28,000 bases of DNA from Gracilaria domingensis. Its lineage: Eukaryota; Rhodophyta; Florideophyceae; Gracilariales; Gracilariaceae. Positions 1-10,078 of this stretch are shown one piece after another. Each line of letters starts with the position of its first letter. Positions within the stretch are counted from its first letter, which is position 1. Below the pieces are notes generated by a model that did no database searches, was not told the origin of the DNA, and was given only the letters and a program-made list of their open reading frames with translations. The DNA is taken from assembly GCA_022539475.1 (NCBI GenBank), contig VCMS01000460.1:1-28000 (forward strand), given 5' to 3'. The position numbers and the translations under genes are program-made.

Positions 1-540
1 GCTTGACAACGAAAGGCGAGCAAATTCATATACGAATTCAAACACTAATCAACAACCGAAGCATCAATGCAACTCCATATCTCATAATCGCTCTAAAAAT
101 TCAACAATTTCCATCTGGCGCAACAAACCCCTCGCGCAGCTTCAGACTCGCACATTCGCGTCCAACCTTCGTACTGCCTGTCGCACACGTAAAGCCAACA
201 ACTGGACCAGAAACCAGCCGTATTCGCACATTCTCAGCTAATGCATAACTTGCCCAGCACTCCACACACCTCTCAGCAACTGCACCCAGGGCACACAGCT
301 TGTAGCATCCGCCACTCCTGCCCATACAGCGAAGCACACTTGTCTACCACACCCCGTTGTCAATACCACCATTTGAGTAGCCATCCATATTGACACGTAT
401 ACGTCTGGGCTTTCGGAGCAGGGCATATGCGCTTTTCGCGCGCACGCGCGTCGACACACACAGTGCCGCACTCGTTCCCCCTTGCCAATTTTGTGTTCCA
501 GCGTACTTTAAAGACACATTGAAGCGACTCGCCCAGGCCT
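1..540 (+). repeat. Dispersed repeat, copy A (left-truncated by window)
   Basis: This stretch aligns along its length, with many small indels, to 2460-3020 of this window in the same orientation. Shared landmarks are the stretch around CCCCTCGCGCAGC (near 128 here, near 2612 there), the phrase CCATACAGC (near 330 and 2805), ACCATTTG followed by CCA, and ACTTTAAAG-type sequence running into GACTCGCCCAGG (near 530, 2998). It is also the reverse complement of 1160-1840. Open frames inside it are short and differ between copies, so I see no coding function. The left end lies outside the window. Confidence 0.7.
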
Positions 541-1159
541 CGACCTTCCAAACATCACATTAAGAGCCGCCGAAAGAGTGCTGCGCTACCACACACTACA
601 CGCGCGTCACTTTGGCATATGGAATAACTACCCGGCCGCGCTCCTGGCATGGAGCGTAGTTGATTCAGACTTTCAGGTGACAAGCCATCACGCATCGCAC
701 ACGTGCATGCTCCGGGATATGACAAGTTCGGTCTCTCCCGCCCGTGGTGTTCTTCGGTGCGCACAGGAAGCAAGATTCAGGCGTGCCTTTGTCTACTGCA
801 GCAGGCTGAATACTTTGCTCTGACTCATGGCGCGCAGAGGAGAATGTGTGGATGAACACCCGTGGTTGTTCGCACTCTGATATGGGCCTCATGGTGCAAG
901 CTCTCTACACCTCGCACAACCAGGTTGCCGAATGGACTGGGTGCAGGGTCGGAAACGGTTGCGCCACGTCGGGTAGGGTAAGCACATTGACGTGAAGCTG
1001 GCCATTTCATTAGGTTTGGTACAACGACTTCTGTGACTCGATGTGAACGTATGTGCCGATGGAGTGGAAACGACGCAGACATCTCTCTACCCACACACCG
1101 ATGGCTTTGTCCGTCTCACGCCTTGCCGCAAGGAAATATTGGAAGGATTAGACTCTGGC
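541..1159. other. Unassigned stretch between repeat copies A and B
   Basis: I see no recognisable gene, RNA or repeat here. Frames are short on both strands and show no domain motif. Copies A and B are in opposite orientation on either side, so this could be the interior of a small element whose inverted ends are A and B. Confidence 0.4.
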
Positions 1160-1950
1160 CAGGACTCGAGGAGGAGTGTTTATTCGTTGGGTCATAGGTC
1201 GACCGTGCTGTCAGTTGCCTCAACGGGTGCTCCAAGTGACTTGACATACAACGTTGCAGCGGAGCATGCGGCACATCTATCTGGCGCCGTCGCGCGAAAA
1301 AAGCGCATTTCTTTCGCGTTCCGCAAACCAGTCCGCACTCACTCACCAATCATGCATCTCGGCTACTGCCAACATGTGCTGTATGCGCGTAGTTTGGACA
1401 CAGTGGTTCTGGCGTATGGGCCTGGCACGTGGGAGCGATGCGACAAGTGGTGCCGCTGTGCATTGGGCTGGAGTGTGCTAGTGTTGGCCCGCTTATGAGT
1501 ACCGCTGAGAAGTGCAAATACAGGTTATCACTGGCGGCTTTCCTCTGCGCGTCTTGCGATTCTAGGCTATTGCGAAGCGCGTTCTTCGCGCGTGCATGCT
1601 CGCGATTCCTGAGCTCTCGCGCGAGGGGTTTGATGCGCGGATTGAAGCAATGTTGAATTCTTTTGTGCGGGTACGCTAATGATCAATGGATCCGCATTGA
1701 CTTTGGGCGCCAGTTTGATTTGTTGTTCTGATTCGGTCATTGTGGGTTTGCGGCGCGCTTCCGTTTTCAGGTGTACACTTTTGACAGCGTGTGGCTGTTA
1801 TGTACGCAGGAGCGAATGGCGCGGTTGCCGGTTAGTACTAGTAGGTTGCGAATCGTCCCCGTTTTCACTTAAACGTCGTGCGAGGCGGCCTAGCCCAATT
1901 GTTTTGCTTTACCCCATCTTGTACTTTTTCTAACTTCCCTTCGTCTAACA
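1160..1950 (-). repeat. Dispersed repeat, copy B (inverted)
   Basis: The reverse complement of this stretch aligns to 2305-3030. The clearest matches are the CTCGCGCGAGGGG region with the following TTTGATGCGCGGATTGAA (1614-1650), which mirrors TTCAATCCGCGCGCATCAAA near 2580. The GCCGGTTAGTAC end (near 1835) mirrors GTACTAACCGGC (near 2408). The match runs outward through AGGCGGCC (near 1885) and the AAGGGAAG-like stretch to about 1945. B and C therefore form an inverted repeat with arms of about 750 bp and a spacer of about 350 bp. No coding function is seen. Confidence 0.75.
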
Positions 1951-1998
1951 GGGGGGGGGGGGGGGCCCCCGCCCCCGGGGGGGGGGGGGGGGGGGGGG
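1951..1998. repeat. Poly-G / poly-C homopolymer tract
   Basis: The tract reads G15, C5, G, C5, then G22. It sits at the inner edge of repeat copy B, inside the inverted-repeat spacer. It could form a G-quadruplex or a G/C hairpin. It could also be a place where two sequence reads were wrongly joined, so the exact length should not be trusted. Confidence 0.9.
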
Positions 1999-2304
1999 CG
2001 CGCTGCGCACGTTGGTAACACAAGAGGCCTTTGGTGCAGTCCTGGGCCCCGATTGGCAGCGCTTTGCTACGACCCGCAGAGAAGGCCGGGCCTCGAACGA
2101 AGACAGATTCGCAGCATTTCATCGTCTGCGAGCGCATGTAAATACCTCCTGGGCTTCTACTGATCCAGGCAAAAGCTGAGCGCATTTAATAGGCCTGGAC
2201 GTTGAGGTGTTGGTGAGAAGTCATGTTTAATTTTGCTGTTTGTTCTTTTTTGGGTGTCTTCATTGTGCTTAGTTGGCTCTGCTTAACGATGGCGCCAGCG
2301 GTTT
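1999..2304. other. Spacer of the B/C inverted repeat
   Basis: A non-repetitive stretch between the homopolymer tract and copy C. No gene, RNA or motif was recognised in it. Confidence 0.4.
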
Positions 2305-3030
2305 GAGAAAAGGGAAGTGACAAAGAAAAAACAAAAGATCAGAAAGTAAAGGGGGTAGGCCACCCTCGACGAGTTTGTGGACGCGGGACGATCGCAACTA
2401 CTGTACTAACCGGCACCGCCACCATCGCTCCATCGCGCAATCATACAGCACACACGCTGTCAAGTTGCACATTGCAAACGAAAAAGCGCCCGCAAACCAC
2501 AATACGAATGTCAACACATTATCGGTCCAAATCCCAATGCGACTCCCCAATGATCCATTTACCCCAAAAAATAACATCTTTCAATCCGCGCGCATCAAAA
2601 CCCCTCTCGCGCAGCTCAGCATCCGCACATTCGCTCCAAAAACCTTCGCAATAGCCCTAGAAATCGGCACACCTTGCAAAAACCGCGCAGTATACACTGT
2701 ATTTCGCGACACGTTCTACCGCTACTGCAATAAGCGGCCAACATAGCACACTCCACCAATCACAAAGCGCATCCACTTGCTGGCATCGCCCACTCCTGGC
2801 CCATACAGCCAGAACCCACTTGTCCAAAACCTACGTTGCGAATACACCATTTGCAGAGCCAATCACTATTGGAGTATCACGTTGGGTTTGCGGAGAGCGC
2901 AATGTGCGCTCTTGTTTCGCACGAGGGTGCCCAAAAGTTGCCCATTCCCGCTAGCAGCACTCTTGTGTTCGCAGGTACTTTGGAACACTTCAACGGACTC
3001 GCCAGGCACGTCGAAACCCACCCAATCATC
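2305..3030 (+). repeat. Dispersed repeat, copy C
   Basis: Same orientation as copy A and inverted relative to copy B (see those entries for matching landmarks). The best conserved parts are 2400-2470, 2575-2660 and 2740-3015. The segment 2845-2910, with ACCATTTGCAG, CCAATCA and GTTTGCG, is also found near 11800-11860. Long inverted copies with a unique middle are usual for foldback elements or long-TIR transposons, but no transposase is present here. Confidence 0.75.
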
Positions 3031-3590
3031 AACACTGCTTGGCTTTGCTTAGTACTGTTTTTGCTGTTTTTCAGATCTTTTCAATTTTTTCAATATTTCT
3101 TAATTTTTCAAATTTTTCGTTTTTCTGACTTTCACTCCACAAACGGCTGTTAGCTGCTATGCTAGCGTTATACACAAAAATGTGTGCTTCACATTGTCCA
3201 GGTGTGAACGTGGCGCTCGCTAAAGTTGAAGATTGCAAGGCTGAATTTTGTCGGAAACTTTGGGGGTTTAGATTCGGATTTGCCGGATTGGTTGTGGAAT
3301 GCAACGTGGCGATCGCCGGCGTTTGCAAGTCAAAAGCGTCAATTTTGCGGTCGTTTGAGGGGAGTGCCCCGGAAGGGTCGAAAACGACGATTTTGCACAA
3401 ACTTGGAGGCTGTAACTTCGGATCCCGTCCAGCGCCGGAAGCGATCTGTAGCTTGTCAGAAAGACAAAATTCTCCTCTACAGATTCGAGGCGCCTCCGAC
3501 AAAATTTTACAGCCTCCGCGGTAGACTCGGCGTTGAAAATAAATCGCACTGAAATTCCGCACGTTAAGGACGCAAGGTTAACCTATAGGT
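3031..3590. other. Unassigned: T-rich tract and small inverted repeat
   Basis: The part at 3055-3135 is strongly T-rich. The following part carries an inverted pair, GCTGAATTTTGTCGGA near 3240 and TCCGACAAAATT near 3495 followed by TTACAGC, about 250 bp apart. That could mark a small MITE-like insertion. Both strands are open for 100-160 codons here, but neither translation resembles a family I know. Confidence 0.35.
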
Positions 3591-4146
3591 GGCCTTCAGA
3601 TCAACTCTGGACCACTGCTTTCACAATGGAGCGAGTACCTGCACCCACTGCGTCCGACATCTTTACTGGCTGCGTGGTCCGACAGCCGAATCGCCTGCGA
3701 AAGTCGACAACAAAGGACTTGTGGCCCTCTGAACAACTGCTCCACGGTGGCGTGCACTCGGGTCCCCGTTCGCACCGACTTCGGCACGTCTTGATTGCCT
3801 CCGTTGGCACAGCACAGGTTCTCTGCACTCAAGCGTCTGCTCTGATTGTGACCGTCTGGGCTTTAGCTGGGGCCCGACTTCCTGTCTGCTTCCCCCGAGC
3901 ACTCCCTCGGCTCTGTTCCCGGTTACGAACCTCTGAATTCCCTGATTGAACAGGGCCTCGTCCAACCCGCCCCAATGAAGGCAGGGGCGCGGCAGGCTAC
4001 TAGTCCTCCTTTACCGATTACGTACCTGCACCCCTGCGCGCTCCGAGGGTACTCCTCCCGGAAAAGTGGCTTTTCAAGAACCTATTTTTTGTTATGACCT
4101 TTATGCCGCAATAGTAACACCAAACCGCAGTATTTCATTGAAATTC
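3591..4146. other. Unassigned C-rich stretch, possible decayed element
   Basis: Base use resembles the retroelement coding sequence to the right, but no frame gives a recognisable protein on either strand. It may be the remnant of a gag or of the copia element whose fragment begins at 4147. I cannot assign it. Confidence 0.3.
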
Positions 4147-4425
4147 CTACGAAACTGGGCGTCCAGCGAGAGTGCGTGCATCACCACCGACACTCTTCTT
4201 TGGACGATCACTCACACGCTTGCTCTTGGTGGCAACAGGTTGCACTTTGGCTTGACACTTCTTTGCCAATATGCAAACGGGTCGGCTGACAAGAATTGAG
4301 TGTCTGCGAGAACGTTGAAAGCACGCAGACACGCTCGCAGTCTTGGCAAGTATTTGAGCAGCCTGTAGTAGATGCGCTTGCCCCAGTAAAGAAGGGCATC
4401 TGACCCAGATCCCCATTACATATTT
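4147..4425 (-). pseudogene. Ty1/copia-type gag fragment (C-terminal part)
   Basis: On the minus strand this stretch is a diverged copy of 9140-9335, which is the part of a copia-like gag just after the helical domain. Shared phrases include CTGACAAGAATT, CGCTCGCAGTCTTGG, GTAAAGAAGGGCATC and CCATTACATAT. It continues past the other copy into a lysine/arginine-rich stretch (frames reading KCQAKVQPVATKSKRV), as expected for the basic, nucleic-acid-binding tail of a gag. A Cys/His zinc knuckle might once have been here (C and H near 4310) but is not intact. Frames are broken and no start is present. Confidence 0.55.
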
Positions 4426-5150
4426 CGTCCCGCGTTTGAATGACTGGTAGCAATCGCTGTGTTTAAGACATTAGCCAATTTGATGGCGGTGGTAATCTCA
4501 CCTGGGTCGATCAATCTGACCAAATAAGCCAGGAGGTGGTTTACGCGGCACTCGACTTTTCTGGGTGGTAACACAATGGTTGTAACAGACAGTGACTCAA
4601 TTACTAAATTCTCGCATTCAACCACTTGCGAATGGCAATGCGTCATCTTCGACTGACGCAGAATCGCCATCGCCGTCTTGCAACTCCACCTGCTCACGGT
4701 ACCGCTGCTATTCTCGGCTGGTAACCCCTCTTGAAGGGAAACGCCACCGCTCTCAGGACTTGGGCATTGACTTTTTCACCTACAGTGATCAGACGGGAAT
4801 TTGTTTCCTGAAGATCCAGCAACGTCGAGCAAGGGATATGTGCGCTCCCCTGCAAACAAGAACGACAACTGTGGCAGAGTACTTTCCCGATTTCGTAATA
4901 TTGTCTAACAGTTCGGACTATGACGCCAGAGTGAAAAACTCCGGCGCACAAGTTGTTGGTGAACTGAAGTTTTAACCTACGTTTGGAGTTCGTAGAAGGC
5001 AACGTTTTTGTGAATGCGAAGAGGCCACAACAATTGGCCACCCCAAAACTTGGCATGCGAGTTAGGCCCCACGCATTTTTCGGGCGCTCGAAGTTTCGAG
5101 TTCCAACGCTTCTCAGGAAAGGGTTCACGCGCACCTGGATCCAGATCCGA
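4426..5150. other. Unassigned; where a Ty3/gypsy gag would be expected
   Basis: This lies directly upstream of the protease remnant of a Ty3/gypsy element, so it is the expected place for gag. A 127-codon frame on + (4592-4975) and a 146-codon frame on - (4694-5134) are open, but neither shows a gag motif or zinc knuckle that I recognise. Assignment by position only. Confidence 0.25.
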
Positions 5151-5279
5151 TAGAGATTGAGAATACAATCGTTGAGTTCGACTACGGGTCAACAGCAGCG
5201 CTTCGAGGGATCATCAAAACAATGGCGTCGCTTTGTCCTGTCACAAACCCGGTTTGTCGACCTTACGAAATCGCCAGTC

Positions 5280-5575
5280 GAAGTTCTACTGCCTTCGGCC
5301 TACGGTGTCAAATGCTGTAAGCTGCTCTTTGCCGCAGCAGACAGCGGTATAATTCTGATAGTTTCGGAAAAACTAACAACGCGTCCTTCCAAATCAGATA
5401 AGTGCAAGTCGGCAAGGAACAGATTGTTCTCAAACCCGTGTCGTTTATTTCACGCACGCGCTAGCGAGGTGGCTAGCGTTCCGCTGCGTTCGTTGCTAGT
5501 GTTTGACGGAAGCTATTGACTCTATACCCGCGAAAATTTCAAGGATGTATGGCTCGCACACCGCAAATGTTGGTC
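5280..5575 (+). pseudogene. Retropepsin-like protease remnant of the chromovirus
   Basis: The frame near 5315-5385 reads KLLFAAADSGIILIVSEKLT. This has the layout of a Ty3/gypsy aspartic protease active site: hydrophobic strand, D-S-G, then a strand ending in SEKL. The usual Ala/Thr after DSG is replaced. Near 5480-5570 a hydrophobic stretch ending in LLVFDGSYDS, followed after a break by a Trp/Arg/His-containing stretch, fits the second half of the domain before the linker to reverse transcriptase. The domain would cut the polyprotein. It is frameshifted and inactive as it stands. Confidence 0.5.
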
Positions 5576-6158
5576 TCCTCCGAAGCTTTGCTGGTATCGT
5601 CATACTCATCGTCTGCATTTGCAGCCAACACCCTATGGGATGTTGGCATTCTAAAATGGGGTTCTACGCGAGATTGCCACCTTGCCCCTCACTCTGCGAT
5701 TGGTATATTTGCATAGGTGCCTTCACCGCTCATCACCCCCACCGGGTTCTTGGCTGAGTCGCAGATTGCCGGTATACTCGTCCATCCCTTCGGCGAGCCC
5801 ATCGGGCAATCGGACCGCGCACACCAATGCCCGACACACAGGACGCGCCACTGTCAACGCTCTCCCTGCTCACATCTTACGCCTGCAAAAGAAGGTGTCT
5901 CGAGACGGACACCCGCCTCTACGAGCTTACCTCGCCCACTCCGGCCGGCCCCCGCTGAACGAATTTCCGCCAGTTACTTCGACACGGCCCGGAGCGCTAC
6001 AGCCGTTCTTTCCAGGTGTTCCTCGCCCCTTGGAGCCCTTCTTGTAAAGCTTGAAAGCCTTCTCCTCACTCACCCGCTAAGCCGAGCCGGCTCTTGTCAC
6101 ATGACGACGCAGGGACTTTGCGCTCGCCTTAATAGTGGAACTACCAGGACTTATTTCA

Positions 6159-7065
6159 CATGAATTGCCTGCCGGCCTGCCACCAGAGCGGGATGTAGAG
6201 CATCTGCGCTAGTGATTGTCCGGTGCCCCGGCTCGGAAGCCTCCTCTTACGGACCCCTGTACAATTGTCTCCTGCCTGAACATTAGTCGCGCCTGCCAGA
6301 CGCCGAGTACGCTGGACAAGCTCCTGGTGTAGGAAAAATCCGCCCAAGTCACTCTCACGTGATCGGCTCCCTCTTCTTTCTTTGGGTGAAAAACCCGGTC
6401 CGGACTGCCGGGGCGTGGTCGATCTATGCGTGCTCCAGTCAATGCGGTTACCAAGCGCAACTCGTGCCCACATCCTCGTCGTACGGATGCAGATTGTTTT
6501 GAACGCTCCGGGCAAAGCTGCTCCTTTCTTCTTCGAAACTCGACCTCAAGACTGGTTTTCACAGATCCAGCCACTTCGCAGCCGCACGGACTATCCGAGA
6601 AGACCCCCGCATTCCAACACCAACGTATGCCGGAATTCGAGTATCTGTGTGATCCGCTATGGCGTCTTTATTCCCTTGCATCCTTCCAGGGCCTTCATCG
6701 AAACTGTGTCTTGGCACGATTATATCGATCGGATTTCTGCGTCGCACGCATATATGACTCATCATTGATACTACTACATAGAGAAACACGAGCAGGAGCA
6801 CCTGGAGCACATTCCTGCGGTTCTGTCTCGCCTGAAAGGAGCTACAGCTCATGCGTCGCCAAAGAAGTGCGACATCTCTCTGACGCTCCCGTCCGACAAC
6901 TCGAGTCTTCTCTTCGCCTGATGTCGGCCGTGATGCATACGCGTTCACCCGAAGCCGACGTCGGTCTAATCAGAATTGCCGAAACCCGCAGTCCCCTGAC
7001 TGACTTTCGAAGCTTTTTGGCCTCGTCTAGTTCTTCCGTCGATTCATCCCAACACTCCACTCGAT
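6159..7065 (+). pseudogene. Ty3/gypsy reverse transcriptase remnant
   Basis: The domain begins with HELPAGLPPERDVEH, the typical lead-in of gypsy reverse transcriptases, and is then cut by TAG at 6210. Further on the same frame reads KTPAFQ, then FEYL, then ASFQGLHRN, matching the conserved stretch before the catalytic site. The YxDD box should lie near 6745-6775, where the reading gives IYDSS, so it is not intact. After a frame change come EKHEQEHLEHI and AHASPKKCDISL, the helix and thumb-side motif (usually EEHLxHL and KxxKC) that close the domain. Indels and stops make this a pseudogene. Confidence 0.75.
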
Positions 7066-7202
7066 ACCGGCACCATTGACGCCTGACGGCCAGAAGAAAG
7101 TAGGCATTCGAGCACTCGGGAGACGTTTCTACTCGCGGCGTTCGAGACTTTCGAAGTCTGCCTTGGTGAACGCTCCAGTATTGGTCCTCCATAATTGACA
7201 AA

Positions 7203-7580
7203 GCTTTTCGAGTCCATATCGATGCCTCCCAGACCAGCCGGGTTGCTACACACGAACTAGATTGCGGACAATACGAACGGGTCATTGCGTATATGTCGCG
7301 TTGATTGACTTTTGCGGAGCAGAACTACACGGCGAACGAACGAGAGCTTCTTGGTCTCGTTTTTGCTTTTCTCCGTTTTCGCTGTTATCTTAAAGGACTT
7401 CGTTCGATGTTATCACCGCCAACCTGGTCGTTGAGCACTTTTTGACAAAGAAGAACCTAAATCGCAGGGAAGCTCGTTGGCTGGACACTTTGGCGTCGTT
7501 TAAATATCAGCACTGTCACGCTACAACCAGGGAAAATCCATGTCCTCGGTGACTCTCTGTCTCGTGTTCCTCCTCCTGTG
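7203..7580 (+). pseudogene. Ty3/gypsy RNase H remnant
   Basis: Reading from 7203 gives FRVHIDAS (first catalytic Asp), VIAYMSR, then a TGA at 7302, and in the same frame LTFAEQNYTANERELLGLVFA (catalytic Glu in ERELL). After a frame change near 7405 come FDVITANLVVEHFLTKKNLN and REARWLDTLASFKYQ. After another change PGKIHVLGDSLSRVP closes the domain, with its final Asp in GDSLS. The third catalytic Asp, normally in a T-D-H box, is replaced by A-N. The protein would remove RNA from the RNA/DNA hybrid during reverse transcription. Confidence 0.8.
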
Positions 7581-8800
7581 GAAGTAACTCAACTGACGCC
7601 TTCGGTTGTTTCGTTCTCGTCTTTGCAGCAGGAGCTTGCTGACTTCTCCAGCGATCAGCACTTTGGCCCCATTCTCGCCGCACTCCAGGGAACGTGGCCG
7701 TCGGATCCGAAACAACGTAAGCGTGTCGAGATTCTTTTGCTCTCATTCAGACAGGACGATTGGCGTTTGTTGTATCAAGGTCGCCTATGTGTGCCAGCAA
7801 AGGCTCGGCGTGCCGTTCTGGCGCTAGTCCATGACAACCCGGCGGGGGGTCATTTCGCGCTTGTCAAGACGTTGGCGCGATTGGCCAACTTTCATTGGCG
7901 GCACAAGAGCAGGGATGTCGAGCGTTATTGTGCTGGCTGTAGTACATGCCAACAGCACAAGGATTTTCACGGTCAGACCCTAATGACCCGCAGGCTCTTC
8001 CCGTCCCCACTCGCAGATGGGGCATGATGGCAACGGGATTTTATCGTAAAGTTGCCGCGTACGCCTCGCGGCTATGATGCGATCTCTACATGGGTCGACC
8101 GACTTTCGCGACGCGTTCGGTTTCTTCCGTGTAAGGAGACCGACGATGCCATGGCCACTGCTCGCTTGTTCTTCAAGCATATATTGCCTCACCATAGCTT
8201 GCCTGACTCTATTATCTCTGACCGAGATCCTCGTTTATCTCTCAGTTTTGGAAGTCGCTGATGTCATTGTGTGGTGTACATCTTCGTATGGCCTCCTCCG
8301 TCATCCTCAGACTGACGGAGCATCAGAGGTCATGAACCGAATGGTGGAGAATTACATTCGTTGTTTCTGTACGTTTGAACAGGACGATTGGAATCAATTG
8401 CTACCTAGTGCTGAGTTTGCGTACAACTCTGCTCTATCTGAAGACCTGGGATTCTCTCCCTTTGAAATTGACCTGTGTTGGAAGCCGAGGGCTCCTGTGG
8501 ATCTGTTGTTTCATGCAGCCACACCAGCTGAGGGCCTCACTGATTTCCGTGACAGACTGGCTTCTGTCATGTCGGATGCTCAGTACGCTCATCGTCTTGC
8601 GAAGGCCAAGCAAACCGCTGAAGCTAGCGTACACTACAAAGTACCGACCTATCAGGTCGGGACGAAGTCTGGGTTTCTCGAAAGCTATTTAGGGATTCAT
8701 ACAGCAAAGTACAGTCTTCTGGTAAGCTTTCTGCGCGCCGATTTGGTCCTTTTCGCATACTTGAGTTTGGTTGGGAAGAATGCCGTGTGATTAGATTTTC
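7578..8800 (+). pseudogene. Ty3/gypsy integrase remnant
   Basis: The zinc-binding N-terminus is intact in one frame: HDNPAGGHF, KTLARLANFHW, then CAGCSTCQQHK at about 7830-7960. After TGA at 8025 the same frame resumes with WQRDFIVKLP (first catalytic Asp), WVDRLSRRVRFLPC and SIISDRDPRL (second Asp). A frame change near 8250 leads to HPQTDGASEVMNRMVENY (catalytic Glu in the SEVMN box) and LLPSAEFAYNSALSE, SPFEIDLC. The C-terminal DNA-binding part continues near 8640-8770 across two frames (LSARRFGPFRILE). The enzyme would insert element cDNA into the genome. At least two frameshifts and one stop disable it. Confidence 0.85.
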
Positions 8801-9123
8801 CCGCGCCATATCCGCACGCATCCAGTGGTTCATGTTTCCCATACAAACCGCATCGCTCGCAGCCACCCGAGCTGGCCCAACCAAGCCGTAGTTCTCCCAC
8901 TCCTGTCGATCCTACGGCTGCCACACCTTTGTTTCAAGTGTCCCGCATTCTCACCCATCGTCGTCGCGGTCGTGGTTATCAGTGGTTAACTCTGATGGAA
9001 AGCTCGCATACGCATGATGCAGAGTGGCAGCCTACTCGTGATTTTATTGATGCGGATGGAACCATCACCGCGGCATTGCATGACTACATTGTACAAAAGA
9101 ATTTGTTGCCACACCTTCACTGA
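8800..9123 (+). pseudogene. C-terminal chromodomain of the integrase (chromovirus)
   Basis: From about 8929 the frame reads FQVSRILTHRRRGRGYQWLT, then SHTHDAEWQPTRDF and IDADGTITAALHDYI, ending at TGA 9121-9123. The order of a V-x-x-I-L-x-H-R strand, an Y-x-W-L-T strand, a D/E-x-x-W-x-P turn and a closing helix is that of a chromodomain, as carried at the integrase C-terminus of chromoviruses. There it steers insertion towards modified histone H3. The aromatic cage is only partly recognisable. A proline/serine-rich linker (8800-8928) precedes it. Confidence 0.65.
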
Positions 9124-9139
9124 GATGCTCGGTTCTGTG

Positions 9140-9886
9140 TGACTTGGCAATGGTGCAACAGCTGCACTTTAGCTGACACCTTTTGCATTGCAAACGGTCG
9201 CTGACAAGAATTAAGTGTCTGCCGAGACGTTGAAAGGACGCAGAACGCTCGCAGTCTTGGAGTATTTGAGCGCCTGTAGTAGAGCGCTTGCCCCCGTAAA
9301 GAAGGGCATCGACCCAGTTCCCATTACATATCTTCTCTCGTTGCAACAAACGGCTCTTCACAAACTCCATGGTGAGTTCGCGATCTCCGATCGTGGTGTC
9401 AATTGCAACAATGTGGTGCTCAAAACGTTCCGGAAGTCCACATAGAGCGGCCATTGCAATGTCCTCTTCTTCAACGTTGACGTCCATACTCTTGAGGTCG
9501 GAAGCCAAGTGCCGAACACGATTGATGAATTGCAACATCTTCTCGTGCTCGCGCATCTTGACAGAGTAGAAAGCATGTCTGGCGTTGATTCGGTTCAGAA
9601 GAGTCTTGCGTTGGAACACATTGTAGATGGCCTTCCATGCGACAGCGGCACTGTCAATGTCACGAATGTGATCCAAGTGCTCGTCGGCAAGCGTGAGTCC
9701 AATGATCGCTCTAGCCCTTTCGTCTCGGATTTGCCATTTACCGAGTTCCTCTTCATCCGTAGGAGCAGAAGTGTTGAGATGGTTCTTGAGGTCTTTCAGT
9801 GCAAGTACGTACTGAATCTTCTGCTTCCATGTGTGAAAGTTATCCTCACCCAACTTTTCGATCTTGAGCGCACTGAACGAATCCAT
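9140..9886 (-). pseudogene. Ty1/copia-type gag polyprotein, 5' part
   Basis: The frame starts at ATG 9886 with MDSFSALKIEKLGEDNFHTW and follows the copia gag pattern: a Trp-containing start (HTWKQKIQYVLALKDL), WQIRDERARAIIGLTLAD, VAWKAIYNVFQRKTLLNRI, then KMREHEKMLQFINRVRHLA, LCGLPERFEHH and TMEFVKSRLLQREKI. About 185 codons are well preserved. After that the frame drifts where the basic tail or zinc knuckle should be, and at about 9140 it runs into the chromovirus 3' end; codons beyond are antisense to the chromodomain and not part of the gene. No protease, integrase or reverse transcriptase follows, so the element is truncated by, or next to, the chromovirus. The start is supported by the CAA-rich leader upstream. 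Confidence 0.8.
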
Positions 9887-9944
9887 GTTGTGAGGACGAA
9901 ACAGCGGAGCAAATCAAATACGGCGCTGGCAGGTAGACAGCAAC

Positions 9945-10078
9945 GGCAAACAACGACAGCAAACAACGACAGCAAACAACAGCAGCAAACAACAGCAGCA
10001 AACAACAGCAGCAAACAACAACAACTGCAAACAACAACAACGGCAAACAACAACAACAAAAACAACAACAACAAAAAC
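9945..10078. repeat. CAA/CAG-rich microsatellite in the copia leader
   Basis: An imperfect tandem repeat of about 13 bp (GCAAACAACARCA) that becomes a plain CAA repeat at the right end. It lies about 60-190 bp upstream of the copia gag ATG on the minus strand, so in the element it would be a TTG/TGCTGTTG-rich untranslated leader. Slippage is the likely origin. Confidence 0.9.

Larger units (their letters stand above)
5151..9123 (+). mobile_element. Decayed Ty3/gypsy chromovirus (pol region)
   Basis: The domain order is that of a Metaviridae-type chromovirus: protease, reverse transcriptase, RNase H, integrase and a C-terminal chromodomain, all on the same strand. Each domain is still readable but spread over several frames by indels and single stops (for example TAG at 6210, TGA at 7302 and 8025). 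The part at 5570-6150, between protease and reverse transcriptase, is proline/arginine-rich and not otherwise assignable. I found no long terminal repeats; on both sides copia-gag fragments lie where LTRs would be expected. The copy should be non-autonomous. Confidence 0.8.

Noticed and set aside
101..1500. Several open frames of 60-150 codons on both strands
   Set aside because: They lie in repeat copies A and B, differ in frame between copies, and show no domain; open length alone is common here.
1865..2185. Minus-strand frame with a polyproline run
   Set aside because: The prolines come from the poly-G/poly-C tract; no support for a gene.
9065..9139. C-terminal extension of the copia gag frame
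   Set aside because: It runs antisense through the chromodomain of the Ty3/gypsy element; the gag similarity stops before this.
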